The notes under the pieces: generated by a model
Databases searched by the model: none
Told to the model about the DNA's origin: nothing
Seen by the model: the letters and a program-made list of their open reading frames with translations, nothing else
Program-made: the position numbers and the translations under genes
Shown here: positions 23,424 to 32,940 of the stretch, in pieces
Position numbering within the stretch: the first letter of the stretch is position 1
Layout of the letters: the number at the start of each line of letters is the position of its first letter
Origin: Trachythela sp. YZ-2020
Lineage: Eukaryota; Cnidaria; Anthozoa; Malacalcyonacea; Clavulariidae
DNA: 64,000 nt
Direction of reading: 5' to 3'
Assembly (NCBI GenBank): GCA_016169945.1
Contig: JADLSH010000198.1
Span: forward strand, 124,001-188,000

Positions 23424-23699
23424 ACTATTAAGGCGATCGTCCCCCTCAAAGCTCTGTTGCTCACGACTTTGTTCTTCTAGATTAGCTATAACTATATGAA
23501 AACATTTCCCGCTACCATTTCATGGTGCGCAGCTGGAACACGATAACGAAAATATACACGATTTTGTCTGTATTTCGAACTTGAAAAACAAATTACAAAC
23601 ATATACAAAATTATTTACAAGGACGCCCTTTTATACACACAAATATACTCATTTGGTATTCAAATAACACACAACGAATTAGTCACTCTCAGATACTTC

Positions 23700-23990
23700 T
23701 GTCCATGATATTATTATCATGTCAATCATCACCACCACCACCATCATCACTATTATCACCATCATCATGCATCAACATCATCATCGCATCGTTATTATCG
23801 CCACTTCATTCATTATTATAAGTGATCATGAAATCATTAGAATTTTTATTAAGAAAACTTTCTCATAATCACTATTAGTAGCAAGTACATAATTAGTTTT
23901 CACATCATAATCAAGATATCGCCATCACCAACATCATCATAAATATAATAATCACTGTAATCATTACCATCACTAATACCATCATTATCG
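23700..23990. repeat. Degenerate ATC/CAT trinucleotide repeats
   Basis: Stretches of imperfect CAT/ATC trinucleotides (CACCACCACCACCATCATCAC near 23728, more near 23930-23990) separated by AT-rich sequence. Confidence 0.75.
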
Positions 23991-24032
23991 TCAGTTTGTT
24001 TAATCCATACTCAACGTTTTGATAATTTTAAG

Positions 24033-24358
24033 GTTTTTCAAATTCAAAACATTTGGGAATGGAAAGTGGCGCAATTTTGGACAGTCAAATATCGGCTTCT
24101 AGTGACGCAAGGTGGGATTTCAGAGCGGCGCTCGCTCGATTAAATTTAACGAAAATAGGGACAGACGGTCCAGGCTGGATGGGACACAATCATGACACCA
24201 AGCCCTGGGTGAAAGTAGATTTTCTTGGTCCAACAAAATTAAGCGGAGTTTTGACGCAAGGTAGAGGAGATGACAACGTTTGGGTTAATGACTTTACAAT
24301 GTCGATGAGTAATAATGATGTGGACTATCTGTTTTACGATGAATTTGGGCGAATTAAG
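24033..24358 (+). CDS. Discoidin domain 4 (second class), exon A
   Basis: A 326-nt exon (phase 1 to 0) after TTTTAAG, ending AAG|GTATGT. It encodes GFSNSKHLGMESGAILDSQI, RAALARLNLTKIG, KPWVKVDFLGPTKLSGVLTQ, then WVNDFTMSMSNNDVDY and FGRIK. It belongs to the class of domains 4, 6 and 8 (opening without TDW, R..LARLNL, FGxI/DK end). It contains no cysteine at all, so this whole domain is cysteine-free. Confidence 0.9.
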
Positions 24359-24461
24359 GTATGTTAAGTTTCCATGTGCGTATTTACTCTCCCCTAATAT
24401 ATATATACGGGAAATACTGTTTAGTAGCATATAGCTAACCCGGTATTTATAGGCTTGATCC

Positions 24462-24488
24462 TTATATATATATATATATATATATATA
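24462..24488. repeat. TA dinucleotide repeat
   Basis: About 13 TA units directly next to the 3' end of the minus-strand Penelope-like copy. The element may have inserted into it. Confidence 0.85.
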
Positions 24489-25905
24489 AATTTGTAATAA
24501 GTGTCTTAAAACTGAAACATCGCTACTCTGAGTTTCACGCCTCGTTTGTCGAGACGATCTTCAGGCGATTGAGTAGAATTCAGTTCGTTTATGGCGTCAA
24601 AACATCAACATGTTTGCTGACGCATGTTGATCGCGCGCGCGCGTTTGAAGTTTCCCGCGCGAAATTTGTCTCGATGGCGGCACTTCGCAAAGATTTCGCA
24701 TCTTCTGTTCAATGAATGCCGTTTGTTCGCTTTCATTAGGCACAATTTTTCTTCTAGGCAAAGATTGCATCTCTTTCCTCCTGCTGAATACGAGTTTGCA
24801 CGCTTCAGAATGGACCACTTTACGGCAAACTCTTTCTCGCTTTCCTTCAGCTTCCACACATACTTCGAAAGCTCTGTGTCCTTGGAATATCGTATGTCCT
24901 TAAAGGATTTCTTGTGGTTTCCATATCTCTCCTTGAAAGAGGTAGCTGTCATGCCTACGTATTCTTTCGTTATCGATTCTTCGTCGGCTGTTGTAACTTT
25001 GGCTTTATATACAATGTTACGGGCAAGACAGTTACCTTCAAGAGGGCATTCCTTTGGGATCCGGCAGTTACAGCTTCGAGATTCTGTGGGTGCTTCAGTT
25101 GATGACAATACTCGGTTGTTGTGGCGAGATATGGCACTCTTGACATTTCCCATGCAAGAGTAGCTAACTTTGATGGAGTTTCTGTTAAATACCTTGTGGA
25201 GTGGACTTCCTCTAGGAAAATGTTTATCGATTAGCTGCAGGAAGTTCCGCGCGATGTTCGTTCTAACAGATTTACTATAAGGGGGGTTGAACCAGATGAC
25301 ATTTCGTAGGCGCTTTCTTCTCGAAGATGGTGGGGTGGGATGATTGTTGCCAGAGTATTGAAGTGAAACGTTGTAGTTGCTACGGCTGAGAGCACTTTCA
25401 TAAAATGGTGCGGAAGAATCAAAGGATGACTGATCGGATGAGAGGGTAGAAATGCGTTTGTTGATTGATGCTGGAATTTGCTTAATAACAGAAGGTGGAT
25501 GGTTAGATTGGCTATTTACGTAAAGCGGGTCATTGTTTGGTTTTCTGTACGGCGAGAATTTCCCGTCTAGCAGATTTAGTGTAACAGTAACATCCGAAAT
25601 TGACGATTTGATGACTGACTTCTGCCGTTATCCTTAAATCAAGTTCGTTAAAAATGGCATGCAAATCTTTTCTTGCTTTGTCAGCTGATCGCGCACTCGT
25701 ACCCCTCAATAACGCTAATCCGTCGTCCCTGTATAGCCCAACGCTTTCTTTACCAAATTTATCTGCTAGCTTTGTTAAGATGAAGAGACCGACGAGTTCG
25801 CATATCTCGGCACCGTCGTAGCTTCGTTGTTTCTTTTAACCCATGGTACATTACCGTTGAACAACAGAGATTTACGAGCATGTTGAATGATAGCTATATG
25901 TTTAT
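24484..25905 (-). mobile_element. Penelope-like element, left arm of palindrome
   Basis: A 5'-truncated Penelope-like retroelement on the minus strand. The C-terminal GIY-YIG endonuclease is intact as a 182-residue frame (25153-24605): CNCRIPKECPLEGNCLARNI, YVGMTATSFKERYGNHKKSF, KRCNLCLEEKLCLMKANKR, CRHRDKFRAG. Upstream the RT part reads to VSYSCMGNVKSAISRHNNRV, the usual RT/endonuclease link. A 25-bp deletion near 25823 breaks the RT frame. The bases 25873-25905 continue the protein (IIQHARKS), suggesting this is the original copy. Its 3' end carries a hammerhead-like motif at 24517-24571. Confidence 0.9.
24517..24571 (-). ncRNA. Hammerhead-like ribozyme, Penelope 3' end (left arm)
   Basis: The minus-strand mirror of 27219-27273. 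Stem I ATCGC/GCGAT, core CTGAAGA, stem II CGTCTCG/CGAGGCG with loop ACAAA, core GAAA, short stem III (CTCAGAG) and cleavage triplet GTA. The U.U at the base of stem II replaces the usual G:C, so activity is uncertain. Confidence 0.6.
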
Positions 25906-27306
25906 AATCTCTGTTGTTCAACGGTAATGTACCATGGGTTAAAAGAAACAACGAATCCTTATTTGACGTCACGATGGGCAGCTACGACGGTGCCGAGATA
26001 TGCGAACTCGTCGGTCTCTTCATCTTAACAAAGCTAGCAGATAAATTTGGTAAAGAAAGCGTTGGGCTATACAGGGACGACGGATTAGCGTTATTGAGGG
26101 GTACGAGTGCGCGATCAGCTGACAAAGCAAGAAAAGATTTGCATGCCATTTTTAACGAACTTGATTTAAGGATAACGGCAGAAGTCAGTCATCAAATCGT
26201 CAATTTCCTGGATGTTACACTAAATCTGCTAGACGGGAAATTCTCGCCGTACAGAAAACCAAACAATGACCCGCTTTACGTAAATAGCCAATCTAACCAT
26301 CCACCTTCTGTTATTAAGCAAATTCCAGCATCAATCAACAAACGCATTTCTACCCTCTCATCCGATCAGTCATCCTTTGATTCTTCCGCACCATTTTATG
26401 AAAGTGCTCTCAGCCGTAGCAACTACAACGTTTCACTTCAATACTCTGGCAACAATCATCCCACCCCACCATCTTCGAGAAGAAAGCGCCTACGAAATGT
26501 CATCTGGTTCAACCCCCCTTATAGTAAATCTGTTAGAACGAACATCGCGCGGAACTTCCTGCAGCTAATCGATAAACATTTTCCTAGAGGAAGTCCACTC
26601 CACAAGGTATTTAACAGAAACTCCATCAAAGTTAGCTACTCTTGACATTTCCCATGCATATCTCGCCACAACAACCGAGTATTGTCATCAACTGAAGCAC
26701 CCACAGAATCTCGAAGATGTAACTGCCGGATCCCAAAGGAATGCCCTCTTGAAGGTAACTGTCTTGCCCGTAACATTGTATATAAAGCCAAAGTTACAAC
26801 AGCCGACGAAGAATCGATAACGAAAGAATACGTAGGCATGACAGCTACCTCTTTCAAGGAGAGATATGGAAACCACAAGAAATCCTTTAAGGACATACGA
26901 TATTCCAAGGACACAGAGCTTTCGAAGTATGTGTGGAAGCTGAAGGAAAGCGAGAAAGAGTTTGCCGTAAAGTGGTCCATTCTGAAGCGTGCAAACTCGT
27001 ATTCAGCAGGAGGAAAGAGATGCAATCTTTGCCTAGAAGAAAAATTGTGCCTAATGAAAGCGAACAAACGGCATTCATTGAACAGAAGATGCGAAATCTT
27101 TGCGAAGTGCCGCCATCGAGACAAATTTCGCGCGGGAAACTTCAAACGCGCGCGCGCGATCAACATGCGTCAGCAAACATGTTGATGTTTTGACGCCATA
27201 AACGAACTGAATTCTACTCAATCGCCTGAAGATCGTCTCGACAAACGAGGCGTGAAACTCAGAGTAGCGATGTTTCAGTTTTAAGACACTTATTACAAAT
27301 TTATAT
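25906..27306 (+). mobile_element. Penelope-like element, right arm of palindrome
   Basis: A near-identical inverted copy of 24484-25872. The + strand frame 25914-26643 encodes the RT part: FNGNVPWVKRNNESLFDVTM, GSYDGAEICELVGLFIL, GLYRDDGLALL (catalytic YRDD), and VIWFNPPYSKSVRTNIA. The frame stops at VSYS because of a 13-bp micro-inversion near 26641-26658. The GIY-YIG part continues in the same frame from 26682 to 27185. The 5' half of the element is missing. Both arms being cut at the same place is what makes the palindrome. Confidence 0.9.
27219..27273 (+). ncRNA. Hammerhead-like ribozyme, Penelope 3' end (right arm)
   Basis: The + strand copy downstream of the GIY-YIG frame. ATCGC (27221-27225) pairs with GCGAT (27267-27271) as stem I. 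CTGAAGA is at 27226-27232, stem II at 27234-27240/27246-27252, GAAA at 27254-27257, stem III within CTCAGAG, and the GTA cleavage site ends at 27266. The same layout with different stem bases occurs at 27721 and 28384, which supports RNA structure. The U.U next to stem II is non-canonical. Confidence 0.62.
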
Positions 27307-27403
27307 TGCTCTGCTGAACTCTTACAGTATTGAGCACTCTTTTATCTACTACAAACAAAGAAACATTGTGTATATATATATATATATATATTATATAGTC
27401 AAA

Positions 27404-27450
27404 TCTGCAGACATGCATGTTTCACCGTTCAACGGCTCGTCAGTGCAGCT
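27404..27450 (-). ncRNA. Hammerhead ribozyme motif, CTGACGA family, copy a
   Basis: Minus-strand motif with stem I CTGCA/TGCAG, core CTGACGA, stem II, GAAA, CATGCATG stem III and GTC cleavage triplet. This copy carries a change (TTCACCGTTC on +) that turns the first stem II pair into G.U. It sits beside a TA repeat. Downstream on the + strand the unit continues into CACCATACTCTTACCCTCAC, also present at 33450 and 33580. Confidence 0.72.
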
Positions 27451-27647
27451 TGTAACGCAGTCTAGATGCGAGTGACTTCGTATTTATACACCATACTCTT
27501 ACCCTCACCAAGCGCATGTGGTACAATACTCAGACACATGCGCATCCAGACATGCGTGAAGTGTCTTGGGACCAGAGTGCTCAATATATATTAAATTGAA
27601 ATTTGATTTGTTTGTAAAGAGTGCCCAATACCATTCAAAGTAGAGCA

Positions 27648-27815
27648 AAAATGTAATATGTTATAATTTATTCATATAATTAAGACGTCGCTACACGGTG
27701 TATCACGCCTAACTGAATCCAGTCGCCTGAAGATCGCCTCGCTTATAAAGTTAGGCGTGAAACACCATGTAGCGACGGCTTAATTTTATGAATAAATTAT
27801 AACATATTACATTAT
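27648..27815. repeat. Imperfect palindrome enclosing a hammerhead-like motif
   Basis: AATGTAATATGTTATAATTT at the left is repeated inverted at 27788-27812. The inner arms (CGTCGCTACA and its inverse, TCACGCCTAACT and AGTTAGGCGTGA) also pair. A single RNA could fold end to end. Confidence 0.75.
27721..27778 (+). ncRNA. Hammerhead-like ribozyme motif
   Basis: GTCGC (27722-27726) pairs with GCGAC (27772-27776) as stem I. CTGAAGA is at 27727-27733, stem II CGCCT/AGGCG at 27735-27739/27753-27757, GAAA at 27759-27762, a short stem III (CA/TG) and GTA cleavage triplet ending at 27771. Compared with 27219, stem I differs by a paired A-T to G-C change and stem II also differs, while the core is identical. 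It belongs to a decayed Penelope end. Confidence 0.6.
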
Positions 27816-27912
27816 ATATATATATATTTTGCTCTAACTGTATGTTGTCGAGCACTCTTTGCGTTTCGTAGACCTAAACCTACACGTATATATATATATA
27901 TATATAGTCAAA

Positions 27913-27959
27913 TCTGCAGACATGCATGTTTCGCCGTTCAACGGCTCGTCAGTGCAGCT
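27913..27959 (-). ncRNA. Hammerhead ribozyme motif, CTGACGA family, copy b
   Basis: A complete consensus copy on the minus strand: TGCAG/CTGCA stem I, GCCGT/ACGGC stem II with a TGA loop, GAAA, self-complementary ACATGCATGT stem III, GTC triplet. It lies 63 bp before copy c as a tandem dimer. Confidence 0.78.
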
Positions 27960-27975
27960 TATATATATAGTCAAA

Positions 27976-28022
27976 TCTGCAGACATGCATGTTTCGCCGT
28001 TCAACGGCTCGTCAGTGCAGCT
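27976..28022 (-). ncRNA. Hammerhead ribozyme motif, CTGACGA family, copy c
   Basis: An identical core to copy b, in tandem with it. It is followed on the + strand by TTGTAACGCAGTCTAGATG and a TA repeat. Short stem III hammerheads of this type are known to act better as dimers. Confidence 0.78.
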
Positions 28023-28383
28023 TGTAACGCAGTCTAGATGTGAGTGACTTCGTATTTATATATATATATATATTTCTAAAATTCATTAATTATTCATAAG
28101 CAAAATACAAAGGAAACTCATGACCCGTAGCGGATCTAGATATTTGATATATATAGACTTGCTCAAATTTTCTCCTTCAATTTTTACAGCGTAGATAACA
28201 TCAATCTTCAAATTCCAACGCCAGTGAGCGTATACAAAACGAGTCATTTTAGAAGTCATATACAAACCTTGCAGTTCGGCCTTTATCAGATCTAAAACAC
28301 TCGGCTGCGCCTCGAGGGCTACGAAACGCAAAGAGTGCTCGACAACATATAGTTAGAGCAAATTATAGATTTTCGCTTACCTC

Positions 28384-28446
28384 AGAACTTGTCTGCAACA
28401 GGCTGTTTCATCTGCAAAAGAATCATCAGGCAGTTTACAAGTATCG
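28384..28446 (-). ncRNA. Hammerhead-like ribozyme, second Penelope element 3' end
   Basis: On the minus strand: GATACTTGTAAACTGC, core CTGATGA, stem II TCT/AGA, GAAA, stem III CAG/CTG, cleavage triplet GTT, then GCAGACAAGTTC. Stem I is CTGC/GCAG, then a bulge, then ACTTGT/ACAAGT, the internal-loop design seen in natural hammerheads. It lies just downstream of the GIY-YIG frame of the minus-strand element at 28461-29826. Confidence 0.6.
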
Positions 28447-28460
28447 AAAGAAATGACCGC

Positions 28461-29826
28461 TTATATGCTTCCTGCCGGAGCGTGGGGGTGTATGTGGGAG
28501 ACAATGTGTGCATGCATGGCTTTGTTTGCGTTGTTTACGCGAAATTTATTACGATGACGACACCGTGAAATTATTTCAGCTCTTTTGTTGAGTAAACAAT
28601 TCTTGTTTTTTTCTTTCAAAATACAAAATGTTTCGTCTAAATATAAATTGCATCGTTTTGATCCTCCCGTGTACGAAATAGAATGTTTTAAAATTTGCCA
28701 ATTAATACTGAAATCCTTATTGCTTTCTTTCAATGTCCAAATATATTTCGAAAGTTCCGTGTCATTTGCATGCTTTTTATGCTGAAAAGATTTAGTGTGG
28801 TTGGCCAATCGCTCTTTGAATGTGGTTGCAGTCATGCCAATGTAATTGTTGATCGTGTTTGTGTTGCTTACTGTGACTGTTGCTTTGTTACTATGTCCCT
28901 AGTCATGCATTGTTTTTGAAGCGGGCAAATGGTGTTTTCTCTACAACTGCAATTGGTAGTGTCCCTATCCTGTGGCTTGTTATTCCTAGATATATGCGTG
29001 CATTGTGTTTAGTGATTACTGACTTGACATTGTTCGTGCAGCTGTAACTTACTTTAACTGTATTTCTGTTAAAAATTTTGTGGAGCTTGTGGTGCGGTGG
29101 AAAATGTTGTCAATTAGACTAAGGAAATTACGTCCTATGTTTGTGCTAACACTCTTACTAAATGGTGGGTTGAACCAAATGATATTGCGTTGCCTATTCC
29201 TGCGTTGTTGTTGCGGTGTGTGCTGAGTGTAGCTAAGTTCATGATTAAAGTTGCTATGCCTAATAAGTGCGTTCTGATGGTGCAGATTCCTGAAAAGTTT
29301 GCTCATCTGATGAAAGAAGTGCAGTGCGCTTGTTAATTGATGCAGGTAGTTGCCTTGTGATGCTCGGTGGGTGATTAGAGTGCATATTTATGTATAGTGG
29401 ATCGTCATTGGGCTTCCTATAGTATAGGGCCTATGTTTTCCATTGTTAAGGTCGAAAGTTACATCTAAAATGTTTACAATGCGTAAATTTGATTCGGCGG
29501 TAATTTTTAGGTCAAACTGCTCGAAAATTTTGTGGAGATCTTTTCTTGTTTTGTCTGCTAAACGCGCTGATTTACTTTTTATAATAGCCAAACCGTCATC
29601 TCTATATAGGCCGATGCTTTCTTTGCCAAATTTCTTACTCAGGTGGTTTAAAATGAAAAGGCCTACTAACTCACAAATTTCCGCGCCGTCGAAACTGCCT
29701 ATGCTAACGTCAAACAAACTCTTGCTATCTTTTTTTATCCATGAAATTCCGGTATTGAAAAGGAGAGATTTTCTAGCGTGTTTTATTATTGAAATATCGT
29801 TTTTTAGGTATAGTAGCCAAATTTGA
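28461..29826 (-). mobile_element. Second Penelope-like element, 5'-truncated
   Basis: Minus strand. The RT part at 29826-29388 includes HARKSLLFN, SLFDVSIGSFDGAEICELVG and GLYRDDGLAII (catalytic YRDD). It continues in 29306-29049 with IIWFNPPFSKSVSTNIGRNF. The GIY-YIG part at 28835-28461 has MTATTFKERLANHTKSFQHK, YTGGSKRCNLYLDETFCIL and CRHRNKFRVNN. Several frameshifts are present. It is a different family from the palindromic element (clearly diverged) but has the same layout. Near 29836-29886 a hairpin AAGCTTGGTCCAATAG/CTATTGGACCAAGCTT borders its 5' side. Confidence 0.88.
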
Positions 29827-30742
29827 AGCCCAAGATAAAGCTTGGTCCAATAGTTTTTCTATTGGACCAAGCTTTTGAGTCTTTGTGTCTTACTATGCAA
29901 ATAAGCATTACTTCCGCTTACATATATTAAATAGATCAAAATTCAGTACATATTTTAGCCAGGGGTCGACTTTAATCTGCTCAGATATCGGTATCAGTAA
30001 ATGAAAACTGGATATGTTTTCACCTTTTTATTTTAGTTTTAAATACACTCCACCTAGCAATCGCAGAATTATTATTTGTACAAATAGAAACTCCTTAATT
30101 TGCCTTTGGGTTTGTGCATCGTATACTATTGATGCTTTAAATCTGTTAGTCTGTATATATAGAATGTAAACTATTTTGCTGCCTATATAATTAATCATAT
30201 AAGTATTATGGCTGGAAATGTTTGCTCCACTAAGGACAAGTCGAAAAGGAATTCAACAATGACATCTAGCTGTTCAACGGCATGCTATTGAAATATCCAG
30301 TCTCCCTAAAATATTTGTTTTCTGCTTTACGCGCACGAATGTTAGGTTTTAGCTTGTTGTTGTTTACTCGAATACTGCACCACCATGCCGTTGCCTACTT
30401 ACCTCTGGTGGAAGAACTTAAATTAGCTTGAGACATTCTTAAACTAACGATATTTAGCTAGTAATGTAAGTTTGGTATATGATACACTTTTCTACAATAT
30501 TCGACAGTATACCTATATTAGTCAGGCATGCATCTCACATGTCGTTTTGTTTACTATAACAAAGCATACCTCATCCAACAAAGCATCAGTCAGACGCTCT
30601 CGTCGAATGCAACAACTGATAGAATAGCGCAAGCATTCAAACATTTTGGAATAATATTCTGAAGACGAAAACTCGAAGAACTCAGTTAAGAGTATGGACA
30701 GGAAAGTTAAATTTTGACTTTACAAACCAGTTTCTGTTTCAG
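29827..30742 (+). other. Unassigned intron upstream of domain 4 exon B
   Basis: Contains the short perfect hairpin at about 29836-29886. Otherwise no repeat or coding feature is recognised. Confidence 0.5.
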
Positions 30743-30884
30743 GTATTTAAGGCAAACTATGATAAAGGCACAATCATCGAACAACTTTTAACTCGTGTCG
30801 TTTTCGCTCGTTTTATTCGTCTACATCCCAAGACTTGGAGTACAAGAGCTTCAATGAGGATTGAATTCCTTGGCAAGTATATAG
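30743..30884 (+). CDS. Discoidin domain 4, exon B
   Basis: A 142-nt exon (phase 0 to 1) after TTTCAG, donor GTAAGA. It reads VFKANYDKGTIIEQLLTRVV, FARFIRLHPKTWSTRASMRI, EFLGKYIG. VEQ/IEQ..LTRVVFARFIR marks the second-class exon B shared by domains 4, 6 and 8. No cysteine is present (GK replaces GC). The intron splitting this domain is 6384 nt and holds the Penelope palindrome. Confidence 0.9.
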
Positions 30885-31533
30885 GTAAGACCATCAAATT
30901 TTTATGCTTGTGATTCTTAGCAAAATGAACGAAACAAGAAAATCAGATGTTAATAACCTACCCGACCAAAAATAACCAAAATCCGAAAAATATATTTTCC
31001 AATAATAATAGATCTAGAGATGGGAGATATCAAGAATATTACCTAAAAAATAACTTCAGTGTTAAAGTTTACCTGAAGTATAACGATTATAATAGACCTT
31101 TTTCTGTTTTATCATCATAAACTGTTTTGTTGAAAAGGTAGGGGGGTCTGGGGGTCCTCCACCAGAATATTTTTATATTTTTGAGGCTCCAGGACTGTAT
31201 TTCTGGCGTTTTCTGATGCGATTTTGCAAACGAATTGCGTCCAAATTGACTGTAATTTGCACAAGATTTTAGCAATATGTGCATGGAGGTTCTTAAAGAG
31301 ATCATGTTTTTTCAAGTAATTTAAGATTTAGTTTAGGTATTACTTTACGAAATATAACTACATTATCCCTCAACCCATTATCCCTTTACCTGAAAATGTC
31401 ACATTTTTATCTCGAACTTTATAACCTGGTTCTTTTTTTACTTTTTTTGCGGTGGGGGAAACCCCTTCACACCCGAGCCGCTACGTCCCTGTTTCCAATA
31501 TAAATGATACTACTTAATGCATTCTATATTTAG
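30885..31533 (+). other. Intron between domains 4 and 5
   Basis: A 649-nt phase-1 intron. A G-rich segment near 31139-31160 and a GGGGGAAACCCC to GCTACGTCCCTG segment at 31450-31492 resemble one end of the hAT-type MITE found at 44894-45062. Confidence 0.55.
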
Positions 31534-31868
31534 AAACGGACTGGTTCGATCCTGTTCCCTTGGGAATGCAGAATGGTATGATTGTAGACTCGCAAATAAC
31601 TGCATCGTCGTCGAAATATTCCACATCTGGAGCTTGCAATGGCAGGCTGAACTTCACCGAAATAAATAATGTGAGATATGGAGGCTGGATAGCAGCAGAT
31701 GACGACAATAATCCATGGCTTCAAATCGACTTCATTGCAAATGTGTCAGTTACCGCAATAGCTAGCCAAGGTCTGGATGGTGGACCGCGCTGGGTGAAGA
31801 ATTACACGGTTGCCTTTGGATATGACAGAAACACTTTTGATGATTACAGAGTGGATGGAGCGACTAAG
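31534..31868 (+). CDS. Discoidin domain 5 (DDD class), exon A
   Basis: A 335-nt exon (phase 1 to 0) after TATTTAG, ending AAG|GTATAA. It reads ETDWFDPVPLGMQNGMIVDS, ACNGRLNFTEINNVRYGGWI, AADDDNNPWLQIDFIANVSV, TAIASQGLDGG. It is very close to domains 3 and 7, with one cysteine in GACNGR. The TDWF.PVPLGM opening replaces the canonical cysteine. Confidence 0.92.
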
Positions 31869-32254
31869 GTATAAAAGTAAAAAAACACTAATATTTTGAA
31901 ATGCTTGCGAGCAAATTCACTCATTCAAAAATGCATCGTAATCAGATTTGCGAACTAAATATTGTTAAAATGTCAGGCCTTTCAAATAGCCTGCACAAAT
32001 TCAATAGGTGCCTGCTAGGCGGCGCTCGCCAGCTGCCGCATTTTTGCGACGCCTGGATAACAAAGTTGATTTCGTTTGGTAGACAATATGCAGTATGTCT
32101 AAAGTGAAGCACTTTTGATTGCACGTCGATAAAGAGACAAATTACTCCTTTAAAGTTTTAAAAACAATCGTTCATTTGATGGGAGCAGTTGTGAAAAAGT
32201 ATGCAACCCTCTGACGGTAGGGATAGAACCTATATATGCACCCGTTATATATAT

Positions 32255-32535
32255 ATATATATATACAGCCAATTCAATCTTAAACCTCAAATATTGAGCG
32301 CGCAAGGTATGACGGGTATTACTTATTTGGAGCCTTAGATTGGACATTAGCTTAGAAAACCAAATATTCCTACATCGTAAGTGTTTATTATATATGCCCT
32401 TGCATTGTTACAAAGCACATTCCCCGAGTTAAAGACTCTAAATAGGAAGTTATCCATCATCCTTTGCGCGCTCAATGTTTAAGGTTTAAGATTTTTGAAG
32501 GACAACCTTTTTTGAATTAGCTGTATATATATATA
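32255..32535. mobile_element. MITE in TA repeat, copy 1
   Basis: Ends TATACAGCCAATTCAATC and GAATTAGCTGTATATA are inverted, and the inner stretch GAGCGCGCAA is matched by TTGCGCGCTC. Both ends lie in TA repeats. The same TIR (CAGCTAATTCA and AAGGTTGTCC) bounds the element at 33703-33993. It is non-coding. Confidence 0.65.
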
Positions 32536-32656
32536 TGCACCCATATATATGTTCCACTTTTTGACCAGTTCGATGGTTTGTCGATAATGACGATATCTGA
32601 AGAATTAAGAGGTTTACACTCGGACTACAAGTAACCCCAACGAAAGATAAAATCAC

Positions 32657-32940
32657 ATGCGCATGGTGATTTGGGATGCTGGAATTGGGGAAGTAAGACG
32701 TGTTAAACCTTTCGTTCCATTACCGATCCTAAAACTGTTATATGGTGCCTTTGTTCAACCCTACTTTGATTACTGCAGCCCACTCTGGGACAATTGTGGA
32801 ATTTGCCTAAAAGATAGACTTCAAAAATATCAAAACCGCGCCGCAAGGGTAATTTCTGGGGCAACCTACGATCTTCGATCCGTTGATCTGCTTGAAAACC
32901 TTAACTGGAAACCCCTAGAGGCAAGACGCAATACTTAGGT
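32657..32940 (+). pseudogene. LINE reverse transcriptase C-terminal fragment
   Basis: VKPFVPLPILKLLYGAFVQP, YFDYCSPLWDNCG, LQKYQNRAARVISGATYDLR and LLENLNWKPLEARRN form the typical C-terminal region (QPYFDYCSxLW, KLQxxQNRAARVI). The frame ends at TAG. The same family occurs near 59.7 kb and, more distantly, at 0.9-1.1 kb. Confidence 0.82.

Larger units (their letters stand above)
19622..23480 (-). mobile_element. BEL/Pao LTR retrotransposon, truncated, minus strand
   Basis: The coding order on the minus strand is gag with zinc knuckle (23423 to 22419), aspartic protease (about 22400-22150), reverse transcriptase (22084 to 21194), RNase H-like region (21177 to 20596) and integrase (about 20420 to 19622). 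That order and the sequence motifs are those of BEL/Pao. The integrase ends abruptly at 19622 and no LTR pair was found, so the 3' end is truncated. Several frameshifts separate the domains. It lies antisense in the intron between domains 3 and 4. Confidence 0.9.
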
